Assembly: GCA_900548935.1 (NCBI GenBank)
Contig: URMR01000093.1
Location: forward strand, 1 to 6,847
From: an uncultured Collinsella sp.
GTDB taxonomy: Bacteria > Actinomycetota > Coriobacteriia > Coriobacteriales > Coriobacteriaceae
Direction: 5' to 3'
DNA length: 6,847 bases
Shown: positions 1 to 5,986 of the stretch, in pieces
Layout: each line of letters opens with the position of its first letter
Position numbering within the stretch: the first letter of the stretch is position 1
Translations under genes and position numbers: made by a program
Notes under the pieces: generated by a model
What the model was told of the DNA's origin: nothing
What the model saw: only the letters and a program-made list of their open reading frames with translations
The model's database searches: none

Positions 1-2067
1 CCTTACGATATCGCCCTCACCCACGCACTTCGCCTTGTCGGCGTCAGCGGCCTTAGCGCCACCAGTGGTCTTAGCGTCGTCAGCGGCCTTGTCGGCGTCA
101 GCTTCCCTAGCAGCTTCAGCGGCCTCGGCATGCGCCCGCAACTCGGTCCACACGGCAGCCGGGTAACACTCGCGCGCTTGGCGATCGTGCGTCACGCGGG
201 CAAGCGCAACCGGGCCGCGTGACGCCTGCATCGCGTGGCCAAAGCGCACGCGCAGCAAGGCCGCGGGCTCAAGCGTCACGCCCTCGCGACCAAGACTCGC
301 CGTCAGTGTGGCTAGCGGCCCCTCCTCGTGTGAGAGCGGATAGCTGTCCAGATCGACATCGGCAAACAGCACGGCATCGTAGCTGCCGGGGCGCAGTGCC
401 GCCGCATCGGCAAGCGAAGCAAAGCGAGCCTTGGCACGTGGCGCGCGGTCAACCTCGTGGGTCTCGTAATCGTAGGCGGTGCTACGCTTGTCCACCTTGG
501 TGCGAATGCCATCGAGCACGGGCACGGTCGCGGCCTGCGACACGTCGAGCGCGCGGGCGCCATTCATAAGGATGTCGATGACATGGCGCAGCAGGGCCAC
601 CTCCGCCTGGCGACGGGCTTGGCCATCTAAGCTGCCCAGCGAACGATCGGGCAACGCCTCGGCAACGGCAAGCATGGCCTTGAGCGCCGTCACGGGCTTG
701 TCACGCCACAGCGCCTGGAACACGTCCGAAACCACACACGGCACGTTCTTAAACCAGTTCTCGTCGCTCGCCGCCTTGCGCGCGCCCCTCACCTGGCCCT
801 GGACACTCTGCAGCAGGCTCTTAACGCCCGCGGTAGTCTTGCTGCGCGAAAGACGCATATTCTTATCGAAGGTACGGGCATTGACGGCATCAGCGCCCGA
901 AAGCGGACTGTAGATCCAGTCGGTAAGCTCCGGCGCGGGCCACCACTCGGTCTTTGACGCCGCGCCCTCATCGGCGGCCTTCATGCGCTCGATCAGGCCG
1001 ACAAGCGCCGCAAACTGCCTGCCCGCAATGGATTGGGCAAACGCCGTGAACTCAACTGTCTCGGCAGCGATATGACGAGCCGCCAGACGAGAGGCGAGTT
1101 CACCGAACAGCTGGGGTGCCCGGGCAGAAACAACGAGCACGCGCGCGGGGTCGGCGGGCGTTGCCGTAGTTTTAGCGGCCTTGGACTCCTTGTGCGCCTT
1201 CACCAACTTATCGATGGCGTCCGCATAAGCATGGGCACGGGCATGGGGGCCGGCGACCTCAATAAAGGCAGGCTGAGCGGCGGTCCTGCAAGCGGCATCA
1301 GACGCGACGGCGTCCTCCTCCAGCGGCGCGGCCTCAAACAGCAAACCGCGGGCATCAAATGCCGCGGCAAGCTCCTCGCGCATCGCCGCCTGCTCGCGGG
1401 CAAGCAGCACGACGACCTCTCCCCCATTGTTCGCCACGGCAGACAGCAGCTCGAGCAGACCGTGCGTAAACGACGTGATACCGCGCACGCATACGGCGCG
1501 GGTGCACGCCGGCAGGTTATCGGCCAGGGCACCGGCCGTAATGTCAGCCGCCTCGCAGGGCTCGACCATATCTCGACGGTCCAAACCGTCCGCGTAGGCG
1601 CGCAAAAGCTCGAACACACGAGCCTCGGCATCGCTTTTTGGCTCCGGCTGGCAGTTGTCGCCACGGCATCGTTCGGCACCCGTCCCCGCCACACCCGGCA
1701 GCACATCGCGGGCCATGCGCACGAGCATGCGCACCGTGCCCTGGCTGCGCGAAAGCGGCTGCAGATCGGCATCCTCGAGACGCGTGACCATGTCCGAGAA
1801 CAGCATCTGGCGCTGCAGGTTGTCGACGAAACCGCGCCCGTCGCCCAAAAGCTCCCAAAGCGAGCGAAGCCACGATGTAGGCGTCTTGTAGTCAATACCC
1901 AGCGAAATCCCGGCTTCCGCCGCATCATGACGGCACAGATCGAGCTCGGCAAACGTTGGTGCCAGCAACACGACACGCCCGTGACGGGCAATAAGGTCGG
2001 CAAGCAGCGCCAACTCGGCATCGCTCAAATCCGTGCCGGCATTGGTGGTATAGATTCGAACAGACAT
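1..2067 (-). CDS. AddB-like nuclease/helicase-fold subunit, C-terminus off window
   Basis: The frame is open from ATG 2067 to base 1 with no stop (689 codons), so the 3' end lies past the left edge. I read it as the AddB-like partner of an AddAB-type double-strand-break repair nuclease. An early segment around residues 32-43 (VVLLAPTFAEL) has the AddB-like N-terminal look and lacks a Walker A P-loop. Around residues 190-205 is a helicase-fold strand plus helix (VRGITSFTHGLLELL). Around residues 560-590 is a segment like the AddB/RecC 'ydavl..dld.yP' region (SYDAVLFADVDLDSYPLSHE). The expected PD-(D/E)XK nuclease domain, and any Fe-S cysteines, would follow beyond the window. A GGAGG lies only 3 nt before the ATG, a tight spacing, but no better start is near. 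The last 45 visible residues are Ala/Asp/Lys-rich and repetitive, perhaps a linker to the nuclease. Family assignment rests on recalled motifs; another PD-(D/E)XK protein of the same fold is the alternative. Confidence 0.72.
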   Translation of the reverse strand, partial: MSVRIYTTNAGTDLSDAELALLADLIARHGRVVLLAPTFAELDLCRHDAAEAGISLGIDYKTPTSWLRSLWELLGDGRGFVDNLQRQMLFSDMVTRLEDADLQPLSRSQGTVRMLVRMARDVLPGVAGTGAERCRGDNCQPEPKSDAEARVFELLRAYADGLDRRDMVEPCEAADITAGALADNLPACTRAVCVRGITSFTHGLLELLSAVANNGGEVVVLLAREQAAMREELAAAFDARGLLFEAAPLEEDAVASDAACRTAAQPAFIEVAGPHARAHAYADAIDKLVKAHKESKAAKTTATPADPARVLVVSARAPQLFGELASRLAARHIAAETVEFTAFAQSIAGRQFAALVGLIERMKAADEGAASKTEWWPAPELTDWIYSPLSGADAVNARTFDKNMRLSRSKTTAGVKSLLQSVQGQVRGARKAASDENWFKNVPCVVSDVFQALWRDKPVTALKAMLAVAEALPDRSLGSLDGQARRQAEVALLRHVIDILMNGARALDVSQAATVPVLDGIRTKVDKRSTAYDYETHEVDRAPRAKARFASLADAAALRPGSYDAVLFADVDLDSYPLSHEEGPLATLTASLGREGVTLEPAALLRVRFGHAMQASRGPVALARVTHDRQARECYPAAVWTELRAHAEAAEAAREADADKAADDAKTTGGAKAADADKAKCVGEGDIVR
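32..102. repeat. 17-bp in-frame direct repeat inside the AddB-like gene
   Basis: The 17-mer gccttgtcggcgtcagc occurs at 32-48 and again at 86-102, 54 bp (18 codons) apart and in the same reading frame. Both copies encode ADADKA on the minus strand, and the sequence between is also Ala/Asp/Lys-rich. This looks like an expanded low-complexity linker rather than a folded domain. Confidence 0.75.
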
Positions 2068-2203
2068 GGTCCTCCGCTCAAACTGTTCGCAATAATCAAT
2101 GTATCCATCCTACCCGCCCAAGCGGACACATTGCCACCGCAGTTCCATCTTTTGGTACAAAGCAACCTGAACCCAACGCACCAGCCGATTGCAGGCATAT
2201 CAG

Positions 2204-2226
2204 AACCACCCTTAAAAAGGGTGGTT
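2204..2226. repeat. Subterminal hairpin at the right (3') end of the IS
   Basis: A perfect 10-bp stem, aaccaccctt (2204-2213) with aagggtggtt (2217-2226), closes a 3-nt AAA loop. It lies downstream of the transposase gene as read on the minus strand, where the right-end TnpA recognition hairpin is expected. Its CCACCC/GGGTGG core and 7-nt inner spacing equal those of the left-end hairpin. Neither strand has a proper U-run after it, so an end hairpin is a better reading than a terminator. Confidence 0.7.
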
Positions 2227-2234
2227 TGCTCTTA

Positions 2235-2335
2235 GGGTATAACCCACGGGCCCCGGGCTCGCGTCTAAAGGCGCGGGCCCGGACTTCGTCCAGGCCTAGT
2301 GCATCTTGACCCGTGGCGCGCCGGTCGAACCGGCG
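2235..2335 (-). other. Highly structured segment between tnpA stop and IS right end
   Basis: Several nested or adjacent stems can be drawn: 2319-2325 with 2329-2335 (7 bp, 3-nt loop), an outer stem 2244-2250 with 2310-2316 (7 bp), and inside it 2253-2263 with 2272-2282 (11 bp with one wobble, 8-nt loop) and the small 2281-2284/2288-2291 hairpin. The last two share bases 2281-2282 and so compete there. A further 4-bp stem 2235-2238/2242-2245 lies next to the right-end hairpin and overlaps the outer stem by two bases. In IS605 relatives that carry tnpB, the right end is transcribed as the omega RNA guide scaffold. Here no tnpB exists, so the role is open: a 3' UTR fold, a small RNA, or DNA structure for transposition. 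Confidence 0.55.
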
Positions 2336-2338
2336 GGA

Positions 2339-2797
2339 TCACCCCCTCTTGAAGGGGTCCTCGTACTCCTTCACGCTCAGCTTGTCCAGCGCGATGTCGT
2401 GGGACTCCTGCTCCCTGATGTACTTGGCGATCGTCGCCTCGTTCAGGCCGACGGTGGACACGTAGTAGCCCTCCGCCCAGAACTTCCTGTTGCCGAACTT
2501 GTACTTGAGGTTGGCGTGCCTGTCGAATATCATCAGCGAGCTCTTCCCCTTCAGGTAGCCCATGACGCTCGCGACGCTGTACTTCGGCGGGATCGCCAGC
2601 AGCACGTGCACGTGGTCGGGCATCAGGTGCCCCTCGATTATCTCGATCCCCTTGTACTCGCACAGCTTCCTGAGGATCTCCCCTATGTCGCTCCTGATTT
2701 GGTTGTAGATCACTTTGCGCCTATACTTCGGCGTGAACACGATGTGGTACTTGCACATCCACTTCGTGTGGGAAAGGCTGTAGGCCTTCTGGGCCAT
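2339..2797 (-). CDS. tnpA: IS200-type Y1 (HUH) transposase TnpA
   Basis: This 152-residue protein, the usual length for IS200 TnpA, cuts and rejoins single-stranded DNA at the element ends through a 5'-phosphotyrosine intermediate. The HUH metal-binding motif is H62-V63-H64 in PDHVHVLL. The catalytic tyrosine is Y126 in KYIREQ, and Q130, four residues on, matches the third metal ligand. W107 and the YYVSTVG block (111-117) are also typical of the family. All catalytic residues are present, so the enzyme looks active. I chose ATG 2797 because an AGGGG lies 8 nt upstream and the protein then begins like other family members; an in-frame ATG at 2839 lies inside the leader hairpin and has no ribosome binding site. 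There is no tnpB or visible remnant beside it. Translation is probably repressed by the leader structure at 2803-2864. Confidence 0.95.
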   Translation of the reverse strand: MAQKAYSLSHTKWMCKYHIVFTPKYRRKVIYNQIRSDIGEILRKLCEYKGIEIIEGHLMPDHVHVLLAIPPKYSVASVMGYLKGKSSLMIFDRHANLKYKFGNRKFWAEGYYVSTVGLNEATIAKYIREQESHDIALDKLSVKEYEDPFKRG

Positions 2798-2802
2798 GGC
2801 GA

Positions 2803-2864
2803 CCACCCCTTCGACTCGAATTCTTGACGGCCTGAACAATCGTCAATATCGGTCGGAGGGGTGG
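2803..2864 (-). promoter_or_regulatory. Leader hairpin that sequesters the tnpA ribosome binding site
   Basis: On the minus-strand transcript, 2852-2864 pairs with 2803-2815 over 13 positions with one mismatch (2811/2856). A second stem, 2824-2829 with 2841-2846 (6 bp), caps it with an 11-nt loop. The 3' arm contains the AGGGG ribosome binding site (2806-2810) of the transposase start at 2797, so ribosome access should be blocked in the folded state. Enterobacterial IS200 is known to repress tnpA through a 5' UTR stem-loop over the ribosome binding site; the same logic is visible here in an unrelated sequence. Confidence 0.75.
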
Positions 2865-2884
2865 CTTTGTAAAGCCGTTTGTCT

Positions 2885-2903
2885 CCACCCGCGTAGCGGG
2901 TGG
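2885..2903. repeat. Subterminal hairpin at the left (5') end of the IS
   Basis: A perfect 8-bp stem, ccacccgc (2885-2892) with gcgggtgg (2896-2903), closes a 3-nt GTA loop and is followed by TTTAAAG. It lies upstream of tnpA and mirrors the right-end hairpin in core sequence and spacing, as expected for paired TnpA recognition structures. A short palindrome at 2863-2876 (ggcttt-gt-aaagcc) lies between it and the leader hairpin. Confidence 0.7.
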
Positions 2904-2909
2904 TTTAAA

Positions 2910-2930
2910 GCTGGCCGCTGCGCGGCCAGC
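2910..2930. other. GC-rich perfect hairpin next to the IS left end
   Basis: A 9-bp stem, gctggccgc (2910-2918) with gcggccagc (2922-2930), has a 3-nt TGC loop. Read on the minus strand it is followed by CTTTAAAC, which gives it a weak terminator look. It may be host sequence beside which the element inserted, or part of the element's left end. A small gact/agtc stem (2932-2935/2938-2941) adjoins it. Confidence 0.5.
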
Positions 2931-2950
2931 GGACTAAAGTCTTGAAATGA

Positions 2951-2979
2951 AAGGGCGCTGACCTTCTGGTCGCGCCCTT
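2951..2979 (-). terminator. Probable terminator of the lipoprotein gene
   Basis: The stem aagggcgc (2951-2958) with gcgccctt (2972-2979) continues through one bulged base into gacc/ggtc (2960-2963/2968-2971) with a 4-nt loop. On the minus strand the stem ends in CCCTTTCATTTC, a moderate U-rich tail. It lies 80 bp after the lipoprotein stop codon. The 8-mer cttgaaat flanks it on both sides (2941-2948 and 2977-2984). Confidence 0.55.
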
Positions 2980-3027
2980 GAAATTGAACGTCAGATTGCC
3001 GCTTAGGGGCGTTTGCAGCGTCGAGCC

Positions 3028-3055
3028 GTTACGCGGTTTGGCAAAACCGCGTAAC
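3028..3055. other. 12-bp perfect hairpin just after the lipoprotein stop
   Basis: The arms gttacgcggttt (3028-3039) and aaaccgcgtaac (3044-3055) pair perfectly around a 4-nt loop. The hairpin begins 3 bases after the lipoprotein stop codon as read on the minus strand. No U-run follows on either strand, so it may stabilise the mRNA 3' end, assist termination further on, or be a remnant of another element. Confidence 0.6.
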
Positions 3056-3058
3056 AAA

Positions 3059-3616
3059 CTAGCTCATCATCGCATTCATCATCTCGGTGGTTGCGGAATC
3101 GTCGGCAGACCACTCGTTATCCTCGTTGGCGGAATACTTAAAGGTGACCTTGGTGTCCTTGGTCTTAGCGGCCTTGGTCACGTCGACCATGACCTGGCCG
3201 GCCATCTTGTACAGGTCGTCCTCGGAAGGCATCGTATCGAGTGCGGCGATCTTCTCCTGATACTGGGTGGCGAAATCTTCGACGATCTTGTTCATGGACT
3301 TGCAGGTGATGGTAACCTCGGCGGTCGCGGTACCCTTGTCCTCATCGACCGTCACATCACCGATCTTGTAATCAAAGCCCTCGAGATAGCTCTTGGCATA
3401 CTCCTTGGGATCGATACCCAGCTGCTCAAACTCGTCGCCCGAAGCCTCTTCCAGACCGGAGAGGAAGTCATCGCCGCCGTTCTTGATCTCGTCAAACTGA
3501 CTCGTAAGGTCGTTGGTGATGAGCTCCTCCACCGAAGGCCCTCCGCAGCCGGAAAGCAAAACCACGCACGCGACCAGGGCGGCCATCAGGGGCGCAAGCA
3601 GCAGCTTCTTTTTCAT
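3059..3616 (-). CDS. Small secreted lipoprotein of unknown function
   Basis: The 185-residue protein begins MKKKLLLAPL and has a hydrophobic signal segment (residues 5-22) ending in the lipobox LSGC. Lipidation at Cys24 would anchor it to the outer face of the cytoplasmic membrane. The mature part is acidic, with predicted helices followed by alternating strands (for example DYKIGDVTVDEDKG, then TATAEVTITCKS), a pattern seen in small substrate-binding or NTF2-like lipoprotein domains. I see no catalytic motif and do not recognise a specific function; a DUF5105-like domain is a possibility I cannot confirm. ATG 3616 is supported by GGAGG at 3623-3627, 6 nt upstream, and by the signal peptide; the frame is open further upstream but that part has no such signals. 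It appears monocistronic, with the EIIA terminator upstream and its own hairpins downstream. Confidence 0.88.
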   Translation of the reverse strand: MKKKLLLAPLMAALVACVVLLSGCGGPSVEELITNDLTSQFDEIKNGGDDFLSGLEEASGDEFEQLGIDPKEYAKSYLEGFDYKIGDVTVDEDKGTATAEVTITCKSMNKIVEDFATQYQEKIAALDTMPSEDDLYKMAGQVMVDVTKAAKTKDTKVTFKYSANEDNEWSADDSATTEMMNAMMS

Positions 3617-3678
3617 GACATTCCTCCAAACAAGCGGCGCCGCGTTCCCTGCGCAGCGCACGTCGTAACAGCAAGTCC

Positions 3679-3684
3679 ATATTA
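3679..3684 (-). promoter_or_regulatory. Possible -10 box for the lipoprotein gene
   Basis: The minus strand reads TAATAT here, about 62 bp before the start codon, in the 174-bp gap that follows the EIIA terminator. No good -35 box stands at 16-18 bp spacing, so this is a weak call. The gene needs some promoter in this gap because the terminator at 3791-3826 isolates it from upstream transcription. Confidence 0.3.
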
Positions 3685-3790
3685 GCGGCCCGACCCAACC
3701 CCCTGCGTCGCAAAAGCGCAAGCGGCTCAATTTGACGAACGAATGGCCCGTAAAGCAAGCCCCATGCAATAAAATGCACCTGCCTTGCCT

Positions 3791-3826
3791 ATTAAAAAAG
3801 GGTGGCCGGATAACCCGACCACCCTT
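3791..3826 (-). terminator. Intrinsic terminator of the EIIA gene
   Basis: The stem aagggtgg (3798-3805) with ccaccctt (3819-3826), with further cgg/ccg pairing inside (3807-3809/3815-3817), is followed on the minus strand by a run of six U then AAU. It lies 24 bp past the EIIA stop codon. This is the clearest rho-independent terminator in the window. Confidence 0.88.
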
Positions 3827-3849
3827 GTGCATCTTCTGGATGCCGCAGA

Positions 3850-4386
3850 CTACTTGCGGACGACCTTAACGATGGCGTCACCGGCGGCGACGGCAGACTC
3901 GGCCTCGACGGCAAGCTCGACATCGGCAAACTCGGCAGTGTTGGACACGGCTACGACGACGCAGTCCTTGTAACCGGCGGCAGCGATCTTGGCGCGGTCG
4001 ATCTTGAGTATGGGCTGGCCGGCCTTCACGACGTCGTCGGCCTTGACGAAGCCCTCGAAGCCGTCGCCGTTCATGTTGACGGTATCGACGCCAACGTGCA
4101 CCAGAACCTCGATGCCGCTATCGGACTGCAGACCCACGGCGTGACCCATGGTGACGGTCACCTTGCCGTCGCAGGGAGCGTAGACCAGGTCGTCCTCGGG
4201 CCACACGGCGCAGCCCTTGCCCAGAACCTCGCCACCAAAGACGGGATCGGGCACGTCGGCCATCTTGATGACCTTGCCCTTGACGGGCGAGCACAGCACG
4301 TCGGCGCCGGCAGAAGCAGAGATGGAGGCCGGAGCAGCAGCTACCGCGGGCTCAGCCTTCTTCTTGAACATGTCAAACAGACCCAT
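3850..4386 (-). CDS. crr: PTS glucose-type EIIA component (EIIA-Glc)
   Basis: This 178-residue cytoplasmic phosphocarrier takes phosphate from HPr and passes it to a membrane EIIB domain. The core (about 28-178) matches the EIIA-Glc fold. His97 in VLVHVGVDTV is the phosphorylated histidine and His82 in HAVGLQSDSG is its active-site partner, equal to H90 and H75 of Escherichia coli Crr. The N-terminus MGLFDMFKKK resembles the amphipathic membrane-contact helix of Crr and is joined by an Ala/Pro-rich linker (11-27). It is a stand-alone EIIA, not a fused IICBA. ATG 4386 has AGGAG 7 nt upstream; an earlier in-frame ATG at 4425 would precede the ribosome binding site. It has its own promoter and terminator, so it can be expressed apart from the phosphoglucosidase gene upstream. 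It may serve several sugars, or feed a beta-glucoside IIBC encoded elsewhere. Confidence 0.93.
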   Translation of the reverse strand: MGLFDMFKKKAEPAVAAAPASISASAGADVLCSPVKGKVIKMADVPDPVFGGEVLGKGCAVWPEDDLVYAPCDGKVTVTMGHAVGLQSDSGIEVLVHVGVDTVNMNGDGFEGFVKADDVVKAGQPILKIDRAKIAAAGYKDCVVVAVSNTAEFADVELAVEAESAVAAGDAIVKVVRK

Positions 4387-4435
4387 ACGTTTTCTCCTCT
4401 TGATTAAGCGCAACGTTATGCGCATCCCTATGGTG

Positions 4436-4441
4436 ATTATA
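4436..4441 (-). promoter_or_regulatory. -10 box (TATAAT) of the EIIA promoter
   Basis: The minus strand carries a perfect TATAAT, 50 bp before the start codon, giving a leader of about 43 nt. The -35 region at usual spacing is poor, so an activator may help or the promoter may rely on its -10. An imperfect palindrome, gcgca-6 nt-tgcgc (4408-4423), lies between the likely start of transcription and the ribosome binding site and could be an operator or a small leader hairpin. Confidence 0.6.
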
Positions 4442-4481
4442 GTGCCAAATGACCAAAATACTCAGGCGAGAACTCGAATCG

Positions 4482-4501
4482 CAAGCCCTTCCAAGCCCTT
4501 C
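4482..4501. repeat. Two tandem copies of a 10-bp unit
   Basis: The unit caagcccttc is repeated back to back at 4482-4491 and 4492-4501, in the gap between the phosphoglucosidase stop and the EIIA promoter. It lies upstream of the EIIA -10 box, roughly 40-65 bp away, a position suited to an activator site. Chance duplication is equally possible. Confidence 0.5.
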
Positions 4502-4537
4502 CCAAAACCTTTTCCCCAGTGGCACTCATATTGTCGA

Positions 4538-5986
4538 TTAATCCAGCCCCTCGGTGCCGTTGGACTTGATGATCTTCTGGTATGCGAAGAAGCTGTCCTT
4601 GCGGCGGCGCTCGTAGGTACCGGTGCCGTCGTCGTACTTATCGACGTGGATGAAGCCGTAGCGCTTGCGCATCTCGCCAGTGCCGGCGGAAACCAGGTCG
4701 ATGGGACCCCACCAGGTGTAGGCAATCAGGTCAACGCCATCGGCAATGGCCTCGCCCATGGCCTTGATGTGGCTCTGCAAGTAGGCGATGCGATACGGGT
4801 CGTGGATTGAGCCGTCCTCCTCGACCTCGTCGTAGGCGCCCATGCCGTTCTCGACCACCATCAGCGGAATCTCGTAGCGGGCGTAAATCTCGTTGAGGGC
4901 GATGCGCAGGCCCAACGGATCGATCTGCCAGCCCCAGTCGGTGGACTCCAGATAGGGATTCTTGCCGCCAAAGGTCATGTTGCCCTCGGTCATCTCGTGG
5001 TCCTTGTGGGTGCCCACGGTGCCGGACATGTAGTAGCTAAAGGTGTAGAAATCAACCTTGCCGTCGGCGATATCCTGCAGGTCGCCGTCCTCCATCACGA
5101 GCTCAACATCGTTCTCGGCCCAGAAGCGCTTGGCATAGAACGGGTACTTGCCGCGCACCTGCACGTCGGAGCAGTACCAGTTCATGGTATTCATCTCCTG
5201 CTGCGTGGCGAACACGTCGGCCGGATCACACGTGGCGGCATAGGAAAGGATGAAGCAGTCCATGTTGCCCATCTTAAACTGCGGGTAATGCTCGTGGGCA
5301 TAGCGCACGACGCGGCCACTGGCGACAAACTGGTGATGCAGCGCCTGCATACGAGCCTGCGGCGTAGTGTGGACCGCCGACGCCGGACCCTCAAAGCCCT
5401 GAATCATGCTGGTCTCAAAGAGGTTGCCCATGTCCTGAGTACCGCAGTTGATCTCGTTGAAGGTGAGCCAGAACTTAACCTTGTCCTGATAGCGGTCGAA
5501 GACGGTCTGGCAGTACTTCTCAAAGAAGCCGATGAGCTCGCGGCTCGCCCAGCCGTTGTATTTCTCGACCAGGTGATAGGGCATCTCGTAGTGCGAGAGG
5601 GTCACGAGCGGCTCGATATTGTGGGCACGCAGGCAGTCGAAGACGCGGTCGTAGAAGGCGAGGCCGGCCTCGTTGGGCTCAGCGTCGTCGCCGTTGGGAA
5701 AGATACGGCTCCAGGAGATGGACATGCGGAACATGGTAAAGCCCATCTCGGCGAACAGCGCGATGTCCTCCTCGTAGTGATGGTAGAAATCGATACCGTC
5801 ATGATTGGGGTAGAAGCGGTTGGGGTCGATATCGATCGTAATCTGACGCGGCTCCTTGTAGCTGCCGCCCAAGAAATGATCGTCGACAGAAGCACCGCGG
5901 CCGTCCACGTTCCAAGCGCCCTCAAACTGGTTGGCAGCGGTGGCGCCACCCCAATAGAAACCCTCGGGGAACTTGATGTTTGCCAT
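4538..5986 (-). CDS. 6-phospho-beta-glucosidase, glycoside hydrolase family 1
   Basis: The 482-residue cytoplasmic enzyme cleaves PTS-imported beta-glucoside 6-phosphates (cellobiose, arbutin or salicin type) into glucose 6-phosphate and the aglycone or glucose. The N-terminal GH1 signature FPEGFYWGGATAANQFEGAW is at residues 6-25. The acid/base is Glu178 in TFNEIN and the nucleophile is Glu379 in VVENG. The C-terminal loop S433...K441-x-Y443 matches the phosphate-binding residues that separate 6-phospho-glycosidases from plain beta-glucosidases. Length is normal for the family and no catalytic residue is missing. ATG 5986 is chosen because AAAGGAG lies 6 nt upstream; ATG 5992 would touch the ribosome binding site, and the longer open frame upstream does not look like protein. 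It is divergent from the RpiR regulator, which probably controls it. A weak promoter, TTCTGC (6044-6049), 17 bp, GATACT (6021-6026), lies before it. The exact sugar cannot be told from sequence. Confidence 0.95.
   Translation of the reverse strand: MANIKFPEGFYWGGATAANQFEGAWNVDGRGASVDDHFLGGSYKEPRQITIDIDPNRFYPNHDGIDFYHHYEEDIALFAEMGFTMFRMSISWSRIFPNGDDAEPNEAGLAFYDRVFDCLRAHNIEPLVTLSHYEMPYHLVEKYNGWASRELIGFFEKYCQTVFDRYQDKVKFWLTFNEINCGTQDMGNLFETSMIQGFEGPASAVHTTPQARMQALHHQFVASGRVVRYAHEHYPQFKMGNMDCFILSYAATCDPADVFATQQEMNTMNWYCSDVQVRGKYPFYAKRFWAENDVELVMEDGDLQDIADGKVDFYTFSYYMSGTVGTHKDHEMTEGNMTFGGKNPYLESTDWGWQIDPLGLRIALNEIYARYEIPLMVVENGMGAYDEVEEDGSIHDPYRIAYLQSHIKAMGEAIADGVDLIAYTWWGPIDLVSAGTGEMRKRYGFIHVDKYDDGTGTYERRRKDSFFAYQKIIKSNGTEGLD

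Larger units (their letters stand above)
2200..2909 (-). mobile_element. IS200-type insertion sequence (IS200/IS605 family, tnpA only)
   Basis: The element holds one full-length Y1 transposase gene and no tnpB. IS200-type elements are about 700 bp, lack terminal inverted repeats and are recognised as single-stranded DNA through subterminal hairpins. That fits here: hairpins at 2204-2226 and 2885-2903 share the frame CCACCC, 7 nt, GGGTGG, TTT in the same orientation, about 680 bp apart. The ends given are estimates to within roughly 10-30 bp, because this family leaves no target duplication and the cleavage tetranucleotides cannot be fixed from one copy. A TTTAAA directly outside the 2885-2903 hairpin may be the left target junction. 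The element lies between the AddB-like gene and the lipoprotein gene and interrupts neither. Confidence 0.8.

Noticed and set aside
1033..2235. A 400-codon open frame on the plus strand
   Set aside because: It lies antisense to the AddB-like frame, has no recognisable domain or ribosome binding site, and runs on into the IS right-end hairpin; such antisense frames are common in high-GC genes.
2200..2339. A tnpB or Cas12-like remnant
   Set aside because: There is no room for it and no RuvC or zinc-finger motif appears in any frame of the element.
2798..2839. Longer TnpA start at 2839
   Set aside because: That start has no ribosome binding site and lies in the loop of the leader hairpin; ATG 2797 gives the standard 152-residue protein.
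4482..4501. Start of a CRISPR array
   Set aside because: There are only two adjacent 10-bp units, with no spacers and no cas genes nearby.
4387..4537. A BglG-type ribonucleic antiterminator site between the glucosidase and EIIA genes
   Set aside because: No RAT-like sequence and no overlapping terminator hairpin can be seen in the gap.
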